Assembly (NCBI RefSeq): GCF_011386835.1
Contig: NC_088796.1
Location: 28,785,011-28,849,010 of the forward strand
DNA length: 64,000 nucleotides
DNA from: Chrysemys picta bellii
Taxonomy: Eukaryota; Chordata; Testudines; Emydidae
Direction: 5' to 3'
Part shown: positions 33,696-45,100 of the stretch, piece after piece
Layout of the letters: each line of letters opens with the position of its first letter
How positions within the stretch are numbered: position 1 is the stretch's first letter
Notes under the pieces: generated by a model
Told to the model about the DNA's origin: nothing
Databases searched by the model: none
Seen by the model: the letters and a program-made list of their open reading frames with translations, nothing else
Made by a program: the position numbers and the translations under genes

Positions 33696-34072
33696 CAGGA
33701 CCGGCTTTGGCTTTTTGGCCGCCCCAAGCAAAAAAAAAAACTGCGGCGTAGCTGGAGCCAGGATGCAGGGGGACTCCCTGCGCTGCAAACGTGCCCTGGC
33801 TAGTAGGGGGAGGGGAAGGGAGCGGAGGGGAGGGGGGAGAAGAGAAAGAGAAGGGGGGCGTTCAGGGCTTCAGCGGGGCGCTACCACGCAGCCCTGACTG
33901 GGTGCGCCGCCTGCCGGGAGGCTCCGCACCACTCCGGTCGTCTGGGAGGGAAGGACGTGGACTGCCCTGCCAGGCTTGCTGCAGGGTGCTCCCGTCCTCC
34001 GCCCCGCCACCCACTACAGGGCAGCCGGAGCAGCACAACAAACAAACAAAGAAACAAGCGGCCGTGCCGTCC
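33696..34072. mobile_element. GC-rich MITE-like element
   Basis: It begins CAGGACCGGCTTTGGC with TGGCCGCCCCAAGC, shared with the hAT MITE at 62867-63137. The right end CGGCCGTGCCGTCCTA gives a weak inverted match. No 8-bp target duplication was found, so the boundary is uncertain. Open frames on both strands are compositional. Confidence 0.5.
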
Positions 34073-34073
34073 T

Positions 34074-34174
34074 AGGATTGCCAATTTTGGTTGGATGTAT
34101 TCCTGGAGGTTTCATCACATGACAATCTTTAATTCCTGGAGACCCCAGGTCAATCCTAGAGGGCTGGCAACCTT
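34074..34174. mobile_element. Short MITE with GTTGCCA-type ends
   Basis: The left AGGATTGCCAATTTTGG and right GGCTGGCAACCTT form inverted ends. Inner words TTCCTGGAGGTTT and AATTCCTGGAGACCCC pair with CCAGG words on the right. It abuts the preceding GC-rich element. Confidence 0.62.
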
Positions 34175-34468
34175 GTTTTATGCTGCACTGCAATCCACAA
34201 AACTCCCACTCAGCTACCTCTAACTCTGTAGATGCCGAAATTTTCAGGGTGAAAATTCCCTTGGTAGCTAAGTTTCTGGCTCTGCACATGCACACTGCTG
34301 CCTCCCTGTAGCATCCAGATGCCTTTCTCCCAGAGAGGGCCATGAACCAAGAGAAGATAGGCAGCCACAGGCCCGTCTTGTTCACGGGGCCCCAATCTGG
34401 CAGGCATACAGAGACTGTCTATCAGATTACACTGCATTCAAAATTAGGGTAGTGCCCACATTATTACT

Positions 34469-34850
34469 TTTAGCCTGGTGGTTAGAGCACTCCCCTGCAA
34501 TTTGGGAGACCTAAGTTCAATTCCCCCTCTCTGCCTGAGGGGGGAGAAAGAAGGTGACCCCTTTTCAAAGCCTATGTCTCTCAGGAGGTTGTGCTCCCTG
34601 AATCTGTCCTGTTGCAGCTGTTTCACTATGGATCAGTAATTAGTCATTGGAGAAGGGAGACTGAACCCTGGGTGTCCCACCTACTATGCTACAGAGTCAT
34701 TCTCTCTACAGCCTAATGACTAAGTCTTTATATAAAGTGGAACAACTTCAACAGGAAAGACGGTGGGAGGCCCACATCAGAACATCCCATAGCTCAGTGG
34801 CTAGTACACTCTCCTGAGATGTAGGAGACCTGAATTCAAATCCTGTCTCC
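34469..34850. repeat. Three tRNA-derived cores in alternating orientation
   Basis: Core 1 (plus, 34471-34525) has TAGCCTGGTGGTTAGAGCAC as A-box region and AAGTTCAATTCC as B box. Core 2 (minus, about 34655-34735) has B box GGGTTCAGTCTCC. Core 3 (plus, 34788-34845) has TAGCTCAGTGGCTAGTACAC and GAATTCAAATCC. The spacing suits tRNA-like RNA polymerase III promoters, but the acceptor stems do not pair, so these are SINE-type derivatives and not tRNA genes. Confidence 0.68.
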
Positions 34851-35106
34851 TCATCAGAGGAGGGAACTGAACTCACATCCCAGCTGACTTCTGTAACAAC
34901 TGGCCTAAAAGATATAAAATGAGCAGCAGCGGCACCACCTCCAGCAGCTTTGCATGGCGTGAAGTAAGCATGAACTTGTTCTCACAAGAAATTACTTAAG
35001 CACCTAAGCTACCTGACTTCAAGAGAAGAGTTCCCACGTGTGGATTGCAAGCAGAAGTAGGTGCCTCCCGGCAGCCTGGACTTCCAAGCTAAACTCTGTG
35101 AGAGGG

Positions 35107-35454
35107 TGTCAGAGGGCGCTCCCTCAGCTCTCCGATATGTCACACAGCCTAGCCAGTTTCCGTCATCTCAAAAACACACCCAAGCTGTTTGCCTTTCATA
35201 ATGTATACCTTTTACCAAACAGTTCTTCTGCAAATCAGATACGATACAGGCATATTGCAGCAGAAGCTTTCCACATGCCTTCTCCCCTTCATACACCTTA
35301 CCTTGTGAGCTCCTCCCTCTAGCTTCCTGTTTCTTCTACTTATATCCTCCCCATTCTATCTTTAGCTCAGTAATTACCATCCTGGCACTCATAATCCCCC
35401 AACAGAAAGTGGCTAACTGCCTCCAGCTGGACCTACAACCTTCTTCATGCCACA
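35107..35454 (-). mobile_element. LTR-like direct repeat, 3' copy
   Basis: About 348 bp matching 37010-37364 in the same orientation: GCCTAGCCAGTTTCC, CACCCAAGCTG, TTGCCTTTCA, TATTGCAGCAG, CAACAGAAAGTGG and CTCCAGCTGG occur in order in both. The plus-strand ends are TGTC...CACA. Sequence between the copies places this one at the 3' end of a minus-strand element. Confidence 0.78.
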
Positions 35455-37009
35455 GCTAGCCTGGTCACATTCCTCCTTCCCGACTTCAACGGAGACCCTT
35501 TCTTGCCTCCTAGGGGTCTTCTTCACTGCTTAAGCCCTACCCTCCTTATGGGGTTGGAGTCCTAATGGGACTTCTTCTGCCTTTTCAGACCAGCCTCCCA
35601 TGGGCCACCGGTGAGAGTTTCTTGCCTTCCACCCACAAAAAGTACACTTTAAGGATGGATGTTTCCACCACAGCTTTGTCTCAGCCCGTAGGTCACAGCT
35701 AGTTACACCCCACTGACCTTAACTCTGCTTTCTTTTGCCCCTGGCTTGTAAACAACCAAGTAAGTCACCCCTCCAGAGCTGCAATACCTTGGTCTCTGTC
35801 CTCCTCTGTCTTATCTTGTCCCTGACTCAGGACTATCCGAGTAAGATCGCCCATGGAGGCCTCATTATTTGGACCCTTCTCCCTCTCTGCAGCATGCCCT
35901 CTTTTTCAGGCCCTGCCTACAGTTTGTTTCTCCTGGGAGTTAGCCAAGCCTCTGCCCTCCTTCTCCTCTAGGTCTCCTGCTCTAGTACTTCCTGATCCAC
36001 TGCCCCCTTCTCAAAATTTTTCTCCACCACCACCCAAGTCCTTGTTAATATACATCTAAGGTGCTTTTATACTATCCCTGGAGGGCTATTGGAGGGTCTT
36101 CACTCAGAATTACTCATTCAGACCCATTTATTGGGGTCTCCCCCTCCATCTTTTGTCCTTCTCAAGGGAAACTGAGCCCAGTCCATGCCTATCATGACCG
36201 CAATGGATAATGACTTCATTACACCTACTCTCTGCCACTTAAGTTTTCCTTCCACCTCCACTGGGAGGACAGCAGAGGGTAAGTTTTCTTTTCCCCCTGC
36301 ACACAGTGGATGGTTATTGTCACCCCTTTCTGTTGCCACTGCGGTTTAACCACGATACTTAGGACTAGGGAACATGTACTTGCTGCGTCTACCACTCCCT
36401 TTGTGGTTCTCCAGACTATTCAGATGGGAACAGTCTTTATCCCAGACCCACCTTGTACACTTGCCCACCCATAGAGCTCCATGAACGGGCAGTCTCTTTG
36501 TGTCCTGTGCCTCCACTCCCCCACCCCTCTGGTAAGACTACTATACCGGCAATTGGGGCACCCTTGTTCACCCCTTACATCTCCTTGCCAAGTTTTCATG
36601 AAGGAGGTTTCTCAACCTTCTTTCCCCTTCCCTGATTTTGGGATGGGGGGCAAAGAAAGGGATGGAGTTTTCTACATGGGAAGTCTGCTTCCACATACTC
36701 CTCCATTAGTTTAATCATAGCCTCTAATGATTCTGGCTGATGCCTCTGAACCTAGATTTGCATGGCCTCGGGGAAGCTCTATATAAAACTGTTTGTTCCA
36801 GGACAATAAAGTCCATTAGAGCCTCTTTATCTTTCCTCTGCCTGCCTACCCAGGAGTGCTATTCTTTCCACCAACTGGGACTTCTGCATCTCCATCTCTT
36901 GCTCGACTAGCCAGAGTAGCATTTCCTCCTAGCATCCCGATCCCACCACCCTCATGTGGGTCACATTCCCTCAACCAAGAGTGTTGAGGACCCTAGACTA
37001 ACTCCCACT
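35455..37009 (-). pseudogene. Internal region of an LTR retroelement: gag and protease-like remnants
   Basis: On the minus strand near 36780-36670 a frame reads VQRHQPESLEAMIKLMEEYV, resembling the C-terminal part of a gypsy-type gag. Near 36230-36150 another frame reads IAVMIGMDWAQFP, resembling the end of a retropepsin domain. No reverse transcriptase or integrase block was seen, so the pol core is deleted. The remaining interior is pyrimidine-rich on the plus strand without clear coding. Confidence 0.6.
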
Positions 37010-37364
37010 TGTCACGGGTGCTCCCTGAGCTACTTGGTGTGTCACAGTGCCTAGCCAGTTTCCATCCCCTCACCGTCATGAACTCACCCAAGCTGCTTGC
37101 CTTTCACCTCTTATACCTTTTATTGCACAGATCTTCTGCAAACAGAACATGACACTAGCCTATTGCAGCAGGGGGCTTTCCACAGTTTCTTTCCTTTGTA
37201 CAGCTAACTTTCTGAGCTCTTCCTTCCTGTTCCTCCTACTTAAATCCTTCCAATTACTTCATTAGCCTAGTAACTACAACCCAGGTGCTCATAACCTCCC
37301 CCTCTCCCCCAACAGAAAGTGGTTAACTGTCTCCAGCTGGGCCTGCAGCCTTCTTCCTTCTGCA
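37010..37364 (-). mobile_element. LTR-like direct repeat, 5' copy
   Basis: Partner of 35107-35454. The plus-strand ends are TGTCACGGG...TCTGCA. No target duplication is visible (GAGGG on the left, GTATC on the right), so one end may be altered. Confidence 0.78.
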
Positions 37365-37369
37365 GTATC

Positions 37370-40000
37370 ATCAGTGATCAGGGTGCTGCTGCTAGCACTC
37401 TGTCACAGAGAGGCAAGAATTAGGACACAGCCCTTTCATCAGCATCTCCCATTGGCTAGTTTAGGTGGCTTCCTATCTAGTACGCTGGCTTTTGTTCTTA
37501 GGTACATATCTCTCCCCATTCATTGTACAGAAAGCCTAATCCAGACTTCATGGATCCCATTGTTGTTCCGGCGATTTCCAAGGTGCCTAAAAGTTACATC
37601 ACAGTGCTTATGTCCCTTTGTGGATCTGGGCCACAGTCATGTCCCAGGCATCCTAAAAATACTCTTTGGGGGGGAAAAAAAGTATCATTAGCTAACACCA
37701 GCATTTAAGAATTAGAGATTTGGATAACCGGATATGCTTTGGGATGGATAATGGTTTATAGGAGCAAAGGGCCAAATATCAGAGGGTTTAATCTGGTGCC
37801 AATGAAGTCCATGGGAGTTTTGCATTAACTTTAATGAGAGCAGGATCAAGTACATAGTTCTTAAATGAGCAAGAAATCCTTTTGAAATCAATGGGAATTT
37901 TGCTCAATGTAAAGACCATAGAATTTGCTCCATAGTTAATAATAATATTGGTGCTGTCTGGAACTGTTAGTAGACTCAGCAAGCAGTCATAGATCAAACA
38001 TACATGGAGACTGAAACACCCTCTCATTCCTAGAAATAGTTATTCCTGAAGAGTGTTGAGGTATGTTAGCAGGGCAGTGGGAGGAAACTTGCATTGTTAC
38101 TGACGGTGCTGCACCTGATCTTTGGACAAAACTACACTAGGAAAATTAGTACTGATTTTCCTGCAACATTTCAGCTGCAGTTGCTGAAAAATGGCATGAA
38201 ATTTCTTAGCACAGATGCCCCCATTAAAATCTTAAGGCTTTTAGTGATGTCAGCCAAGCAACCAGTACACTTTATGAGTATCAAATGTAATTTAATATGT
38301 ACGGAAATAAATGAATTTGATGATCTGCTCAAAACTGACACAAAAATCTCTTTAAAAAAAAAAAAACCCCAAGCCCTGTATTTTGAAGGGAAACTTGGTC
38401 TGTAAATGTCCCTATACATTTAAAGTTAACTTATTTGTCATTATACGCAACACACTTTGACAACAACATTTTGTTTGTTTTTAAATAAAAAGCTATTAAC
38501 AAAAAATAATAAGCCAGTTTTTTTTTTATAACGCAAGCACAATCTGACCTAGTGATGGTCCTTCATAGATTCTGATAGCTGGATATTAACACCAATACCA
38601 AAAATGCTGCAGAAGGTAAGCCATTTAATCATTTTGTATTGTGAAGACAGTGGGAGACTCAGGCAAACACACCGCAAAAATAGAGGCACAAACTGTAAAG
38701 AAGAAGAAACTACTATGATGTTTAAAAACAAAAACAAAAGCAAAAGACAGAAGGACACTAGCAAACAACAGTTGCAATATCAGCTTGATGTACCTTTGAC
38801 TGGTGATACAAATGTCATAGCACCGGCAGCTGGTGTTTAGGGCTTGCAGGAAATGAGGTATGAAATGTCAACATTTCATACCTAAGTGTTTACTGGGACA
38901 CCTAAGAGCCATTATAATTTATATTAGACTGTTAGAGCCCTGGTACAGTACAAAAGGACATATCAGAAAACTTCCCACAAGCCAGGCTTCCCGTTAATCC
39001 CAGAACCATCAGGTTGATCTAGGTTTACTAACTTGATTAGCATTTCAGACTGCGACACCAATTTTGGCATCATTTTAGTGTATTGTTAAATAGAATCTTT
39101 TGATGAAAAAAGAGAAGGAGGTGGAGAACAATTGCTTTAGTAATCATGGCAAATCAGGCATTGTGAGCTATCATTCTTTACCTTATTCGGTTCAGGGACT
39201 AGACTGACATTTTACATGAGATGTTTTTGAAATGCTACAGAAAATGAAGTCACATATTGAAACTCAGTATTTACTGTCTGTCTGTCTCTCTCTCAAAACA
39301 CACACACACACACACAAGCCCACCATAACTCACAGTCAAAACTGGGATTTTCAGATATGCCCCGGGGAAATGAATTGCCATCCATTGAAATTCAATGTAA
39401 ATTGTGCACCTAACTCTCTTAAGCTCCTTTGAAATTCCTAGAATACAAGCTTACTTTACACCAGTAAAGTATCACGATTTTAAGTGACAGTGCATTTTAC
39501 TCTTGTATTGTCCCTTTTACTCTGGTAAAGTAACCCAAGGAAATGGTATTTCTCAAGGAAATGATCTTGTGCATGTAAGAGAGAGTCAAATGCTATGAGT
39601 TTGTAATTCATCTTACCTACAAAGGTGCATACTGCTCACTTTGCATGAGTAAGAGAACTACCTCCACATACAGACAAAAAATGTATTTGTTTGGAATCAG
39701 CCATATACAGCAGTAGATAAATATGATGCAGCCAGTATTCTTGTCTGTACATAGGCAATGCGATGGAATAAGGTACCATAATTTAAGAGAAAGACACAAC
39801 AGTAGCACGGACTAGGCTAGTTTACTTCCTTAGTAGTTCACCACCATTCATGTACTAGATAGAGAGAAGCGCTATTTTCAGAGATCTTTACAATTTTCAC
39901 TATTTCATCTCTTTAGCTGTGTTTAAAATCAGTGGATTTATGTCAGTCCATTTACAATGTAATTGTGGCATCAGAATGACTCATTTAGAAAAGACTATCC
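37370..40000. other. Unassigned intronic sequence
   Basis: No gene recognised. It contains A-runs (38353-38365), a (CA)n tract at 39297-39315 and dispersed-repeat-like words (GCCAATGAAGTCCATGGGAG) near 37800. Confidence 0.45.
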
Positions 40001-40004
40001 CCTG

Positions 40005-40381
40005 CTCTACACTACAGGGTTAGGTTGACCTAGCTACGGATGTGTCTTCACTTAAAATTTGGCTGCCGCTGGCGTAAGTGCCTCTCTACACCAATTTAGT
40101 AACACCACCTCCCCAAGTGGCATACAGTCATGGTCGATGTAATTTGTCAACACAGTGTCAGTGTAAACACTGTATTGCTTAAGTCAACTGTTATTGGCCT
40201 CTAGGAACCATCCCACAATGCCCCCACACGGACGATACAATTGCTACAAGCACGCCTGGTGAGGATGTGCACTGCCGACACATGAAGCCAAGCGTGCATA
40301 CACATAAGCAATGTACAGCTATGGTGGCTGTAAACTGACATAAGTTAGTTGACATAATTTTGTAGTGTAGACATGGCCTAA
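40005..40381. mobile_element. MITE with TCTACACTACA-type ends
   Basis: The left CTGCTCTACACTACAGGG, with GTTAGGTTGAC, pairs with the right end, whose reverse complement reads GGCCATGTCTACACTACAAA followed by TTATGTCAAC. Inside, ACAGTGTCAGTGTAAACACTG is self-complementary. Confidence 0.72.
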
Positions 40382-40384
40382 CAG

Positions 40385-41820
40385 AAGAAGACATTTAGAA
40401 CTAGTCAGTCCAACATGTCCATATATATTTTAATACCTTTACCTCCCCTACACCACCATTTTTAATGGCAGTGGGTTTTTAAAAGTTTATCCATTGGGGA
40501 TACTAGCTGGGATAGGTGGGAGGAGAGGGATTCTTTCATGATCATTTAAAGAAGGGAAGCAAAAATTGTAATCAGACTGACAAGAGCATTTTGAACGTGT
40601 GTGTATAGCAAACTAATTGCATGCCATATAAAGAAAGAAGGATACATGCTAAGTTACACTGAAATGTCTGACAAAAGCAGGCTATATCTATATGTGATAT
40701 CACTTTCATAATAGAAATGCATACCACTTCGAATACCCATTAGTTGCTTAATCTCATCTGGTTTTCAAGCATCCAAGTCAATACAAAATCATGTAGTCAT
40801 GTAACCACAAGGCACTCATTTCTGGTGTTATCCCTAAAGAGTCTCTTTCGTTAGAAATCTTATAAGCATGAGCAGCACAGTGTTAAGTGACACACCCTGC
40901 AGACTATCATCTTCTCCTGCAGCAAATTTAGTTTGTCAGTTATTCCACATGTGCAGCCCTTTAATAAGACAAGACGCCACAGGCATTGAAAGGCTGTGGT
41001 TGAACCGTTGGTCAGGTACTTGAGGAACAGCTTCAAATATAGAGAAGAGGGGTGAGAGAGATTATTGTTTTTTTTTTTTTTAATTCAGACTAATGCAACT
41101 GGCAAATAAACATGTCACAGCCCAGTAAGCTGTTAACATTCTTATAGGGCAATTAATTTATTAGCATTTAATAGTCACCAGTTACCATCTGCTGAATACC
41201 AATTTTTTTTGTCATTGTTTTGGTGGTATTGCTTTTCCCCCAGAACACTCTACCACACAAATTCATTTCAGTCACGTAATTATTGAGAGAACACATTAGC
41301 ATTCTCAAAGATCTGTCTGATTTTTACCTTTGCTCTGTCTGGCTGCAAACCCCCACTGAACAATGGGAGTTCAGAAGCAGGCAAATGGGGCATATTCCTA
41401 CTACAGCTCCTATAAAATGACAGCCCAGTACTTCTTACCAGCTCCTGTGGATTTTGAACAAGCACATCCCATATACTATCAAGCCCTTATGTGCTCTCAC
41501 AAAACCGGTACACTGCATTTGACATTGCCTTGGCAGTAGAGAGGATGCAATAATGATACTGCTTTAATAGTCCTAAATAAGTTCTCTTTCAGTTTCCAAA
41601 GCTGAGATACTTTGCTAATTACAGCTCATTGATCTGTTGGGAATAGGGTGGGAGGAAATGCATTACGGATCTCCAAACAGTTTAGCACTCCAGATTGTGC
41701 AGGTCATTTGAAAAGTTAAGACAAAGTAATTTCTCCTCTATCCTGGGCTGCATGAATTTCCAACCATAGTGAATCTTTTATGGAAGAATGTGGTAAGCAT
41801 GCAGTGTCTTTCTTTCCCTC
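40385..41820. other. AT-rich intronic sequence near PLCXD3 exon 1
   Basis: No gene or nameable repeat. The stretch at 41090-41190 has TTAATTTATTAG-type homeodomain words and may be conserved non-coding DNA; this is not testable here. Confidence 0.4.
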
Positions 41821-41823
41821 AGT

Positions 41824-41950
41824 CAAACTGACCTGAAGAAGAGCTCTGTGTCAGCTCAGAAGCTCGTCTCTCCCCCCAAACCCAAGCTGGTCCAGTAAAA
41901 GACCCACCTTGTCTCTCTAACATCCTGGGACCAGCATAGCTACAAGACTG
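41824..41950 (-). repeat. Dispersed amniote repeat
   Basis: It contains GACCTGAAGAAGAGCTCTG, ACCTTGTCTCTCTAACATCC and TGGGACCAGCATAGCTAC, the reverse of the repeats at 33432 and 48603. Confidence 0.75.
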
Positions 41951-42351
41951 CATATAGAAACCTTTACATATACTTCATGCACGCATCAAGCACAGAACAC
42001 GAGCTCACAGCAATTGCTGGCTCGCTCTCTCACAGCCATACAAACACACACCCTTCTGCATGTCATTGAATAGCTGATTCCCTTGCACATCTGCACCAGA
42101 TCACCCCAGTGCCAACACGTCAAGCAGCCCTGCAGGGAACAGAGCTTTGCCGCTGCTGTGGCTGCCCCGAACTTTCCTCGCCTCTTCTCGCAGGGAGAGG
42201 CCTTGTCTCTTTAAGTGAGACTTGAGAAGAATATTAATGACTCTGGGAGGGTCTGGCAAAGAAATCGCCAGATCCGTGCAATTCAATGTCAACAAGAAGG
42301 AGGTGAATGGCCGTGGTAGAGGCAGGACAGGGATCTGAGCTGCAAAACCAT

Positions 42352-42368
42352 GGGGGGGGGGGGGGGGG
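42352..42368. repeat. 17-base G run in intron 1, 280 bp from exon 1
   Basis: An uninterrupted G homopolymer directly after CCAT. Confidence 0.9.
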
Positions 42369-42644
42369 AGAATAAGGGCACGGAGAAGGGAAGCGAGGGG
42401 GAAATGAGGGGAGACAGACCGGGCTCCACACGCACAAAGACAGCTCAGAAAAGCAGTCACCTGGCAAGCAGCACTCCGCTAGAGATTTCACCCTCCCCTC
42501 AACCCACCGAGGCAAGAGGTGGAAATGCAAGAGCTCGCCCCAATCCTCGGCGAATGAGGCTCTCCTTGGCACCTGCTAGTTAATAGCTCCATTTAAGAAA
42601 CATAACGGGGGAACAAACCACGCCGCTTAGCTGCAGTCTCCTAC

Positions 42645-42747
42645 CTGGGATCGCTAGGTTGGTGAGGGGGAGGCGGTGGATGCTTTCTGGCAAAGTTGCC
42701 ATCCAGTCTGCGAATTTCAGCTCACTCTTCCCTTGCGATGAAGCCAT
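42645..42747 (-). CDS. PLCXD3: PLCXD3 coding exon 1 (partial gene, 34 codons + 1 base)
   Basis: Read on the minus strand from the ATG whose A is at 42747, the frame starts MASSQGKSEL and continues through ADWMATLPESI to LTNLAIP. It then ends one base into a Gly codon at a CAG|GTAGGA splice donor (intron GT at 42644-42643). This matches my memory of the N-terminus of vertebrate PLCXD3, whose first exon ends just before the Gly-Ser-His-Asp stretch carrying the first catalytic histidine. The start context is strong (A at -3, G at +4). PLCXD3 is a small intracellular protein with a phosphatidylinositol-specific phospholipase C X domain. This exon holds only the segment leading into that domain; the catalytic residues lie in exon 2, outside the window. 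Substitutions relative to the human protein as I recall it are conservative. PLCXD1 or PLCXD2 is the alternative, but the MASSQGK start fits PLCXD3 best. Confidence 0.92.
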
Positions 42748-43010
42748 GCTGCTGCCTTGGTCGCCTCCTCACTCCTCTGCCGGGCAACCTCACTGCCTGT
42801 AATCCGACGTGCGCTCCTCCCGCCCTGCTAGAGTTTACACTCTGCTCTGCGCCACACCCACAGGATGGCGCAGACACATGCTCATTTTAATAATTATTCC
42901 AAACGCTCCCGCCACGCAGCCGCCGGGCTCGGATGGAGCTTTTGGCTCTTGCCCACCACTCCTGCTTGAACGGCTGCCCTTCCAACAACCACTTTGCCTT
43001 GCATTTTAAC
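42748..43010 (-). promoter_or_regulatory. PLCXD3: CpG-rich promoter and 5' UTR region of PLCXD3
   Basis: The 260 bp upstream of the start codon are GC- and CpG-rich compared with both flanks. They hold a minus-strand GC box (GGGCGGGAG at 42825-42817), a GCGCACGTCGG stretch at about 42800-42813, and another CpG cluster at 42905-42935. An AT-rich palindromic block, AATAATTATT, lies at about 42889-42898, roughly 145 bp before the ATG. No classical TATA box is positioned well enough to call, which fits a CpG-island promoter. The transcription start cannot be placed from sequence alone. CpG richness also runs downstream of the exon to about 42480. Confidence 0.7.
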
Positions 43011-43139
43011 GGGATCCACGCTGCTCCCATATGCCTCACACTCTCCTCCCCCCCTTTGTTTGCTGTTTCGGGCTGACTCGCTGGAACCAATTTGCCATGC
43101 TTCTGATTGGGATTTTGCTCATTCATTTTTAATCAATGG

Positions 43140-43780
43140 CGTATAATACTTTCTACCTCAAGAGCTTGGTTATTTTTCTTGTCTGTTTCCCCCTGCTCCT
43201 CACAGGGGTCTCTGCTTCTGGGGCTGGCCCTCTCCAGAAGCATGATTTTCATCTCACTCAATCTGTCTCCTCACACAGGGCTTCTTCCTTTATTAAAAAA
43301 AAAAATGCTGCCATCATCCTCTTTTGTTCTTTGATCTTTTGGGCACAACTCAGGGTTGCCTCTTCTTCTGCACTTCATTCCCTGATTAAAAGGATGATCT
43401 AAGTGTCTGTTTTACATGGAGGGGGTGGTATATATTCATGAATGAACTCAAATACCCCTTTCAATGTATTGATGTGTACAGCAGTTTAGGTGGCAGATGG
43501 AGACATAACTAGGACACCCCCTCTACACTGGGACACGGACACTAGTGGGAAGAGAGAATACCCTCCTGACCGCCCCCTGACAGCCCTGTGGGATGAGGAA
43601 GAAAGAATGTCTCCCAAAGGGAGGTGACTCCAGGAGCCAGAGGTAGTTGCAGTAGAATGGGATGGGGGTGGGGGGGAATGTTGAAGAGGAGCAGGCATGA
43701 AGCCATCAGCCCTTAAGAAACTCCATCTAGGACACATAGCAGGTCTCAGCAACACAGGCTATCCACAAGCACATAGAGAT
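43140..43780. other. Unassigned upstream sequence
   Basis: No gene recognised between the PLCXD3 promoter and the CR1 fragment. Confidence 0.4.
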
Positions 43781-43784
43781 GCTG

Positions 43785-43955
43785 GAAAGGATCTTGAAAG
43801 GTCATCAACCTCAGTGAAGGGGGCTGGCAGGAGCATACATAGACCATCCCTGACCGGTGTTTGTCTAAACCTGTTCCTAAAAACCTCCAATGATGGAATT
43901 TCCACAACTTCCCTTAGAAGCCTCTTCTAGAGCTTAACTCTTCAGTGCTCAGGTA
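43785..43955 (-). mobile_element. CR1-like LINE 3' fragment, antisense
   Basis: Antisense CR1 words appear in order: GAAAGGTCATCAACCTC, GACCATCCCTGACCGGTG, CTGTTCCTAAAAACCTCCAA and GATGGAATTTCCACAACTTC. Confidence 0.8.
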
Positions 43956-43959
43956 GATC

Positions 43960-45092
43960 AGCCACATGGACTTCATCTTTTCTGTTCCTGGTGTTTTTCT
44001 TAGTGACTGGGGGTGCATGTGTTAGTTCTGCCAGTACAAGAGCAAAGTCAGTTGGCCTCTGTGTCCTTGTTTTCGTTTCAATGTCTTCTACTCCTCTAAG
44101 ACACTGTCAGGGAGAGTTATGACAGGTGGCTTTGGCACGCATGGTATATCTATTATCTTGGTAAACTGCCAGCCTCTTTTTGTTTGGATTTTAACTTTCT
44201 CTCCTACTTGCAATGAGAGTGAATTGTTGAGCATTTTTGTCATAGTATTTCTTCTGGTTCTAAATTTCTTTTGTAGCTACTTCCAAGTTAAGTGCCTTCA
44301 CTTCAGGAAGATTATTAAACTTAGGCAGAATGACAAATGTCTGAATAGTGCCACTGAACTGGTACACCTACTAAAGCATTGTGAGACATGTTGCAATTTT
44401 TTTTGACAATTCTAAATATTGATCCCTTGAATGCATTATCACTTTTTATTTTTATCTAGTTCTTGATGTTTGTTTTGACTTCTCTGCTAGCTCATTCAAC
44501 TGTAATAATAATAGTAAAGGCTTGATGTGATGTGCTTGAACTAATAGGTGAAAGGAAATTATTGAAATGAACCACTTGGACCATTATTGGTTATCAACGT
44601 CTCTGGAATCTGATGTTGAGCAAACTGTGATGTATAATGTGACATTGCATTATTACTCAATGTGGCAGGCAAGAACTCAGTTTAAAAAAAATCTGAGAAG
44701 TAGTTACTTGTTTAAGTCAAATTCACAATACAGATAAGACAAGCATCTCCCAGTCCAAAGAACAGTGGAGAGATTTCTTGGCATATGGAGCATTTAAAAA
44801 ACATTTAAATAAAAGAAAGGATGCTTTTGTTTTAACACCCACAAAAAGGTATTCAATAGAAGTAGATCTCAAGGAAGGATTTGAATAAGGAGATAATATT
44901 GAACTGATGCTCCGTCACAGGAAAGATGTTAGATCTGTAGTAAGCAGTATAGAAAAAAAATGGGATGAGTGGGCAAACAGGCATCAAGGCTACCACGCTT
45001 TTCTCCAATATTAGCAATTCTTTACTCCCTGCATGTTAGTGTGTAAATCCATTCCTTCCAAAGTAACTGGCCTTATTATACACCAGAAATGA
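43960..45092. other. Unassigned upstream sequence
   Basis: AT-rich. No gene or nameable repeat recognised. Confidence 0.4.
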
Positions 45093-45100
45093 ACACAAAA

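Larger units (their letters stand above)
1..42644 (-). other. PLCXD3: PLCXD3 intron 1 (5' part; runs beyond the window)
   Basis: The splice donor at 42644-42643 opens an intron running to lower coordinates. I searched the supplied translations for the rest of the X domain (the catalytic His region and the conserved downstream blocks) and found none, so the acceptor lies outside the window. A very long first intron is known for mammalian PLCXD3. Nearly all recognisable content is transposable elements, listed separately. Confidence 0.8.

Noticed and set aside
33499..34084. 132-residue frame and neighbours
   Set aside because: They run from a dispersed repeat into a GC-rich MITE, so are composite and not a gene.
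34471..34540. Functional tRNA gene
   Set aside because: A and B boxes are recognisable but the acceptor and anticodon stems do not pair, and the sequence is part of a dispersed repeat.
42101..42572. Two overlapping minus-strand frames (119 and 112 residues) next to PLCXD3 exon 1
   Set aside because: They lie just past the splice donor in the CpG-rich start of intron 1, cross a G homopolymer and match nothing I recognise. An alternative exon cannot be excluded without RNA data.
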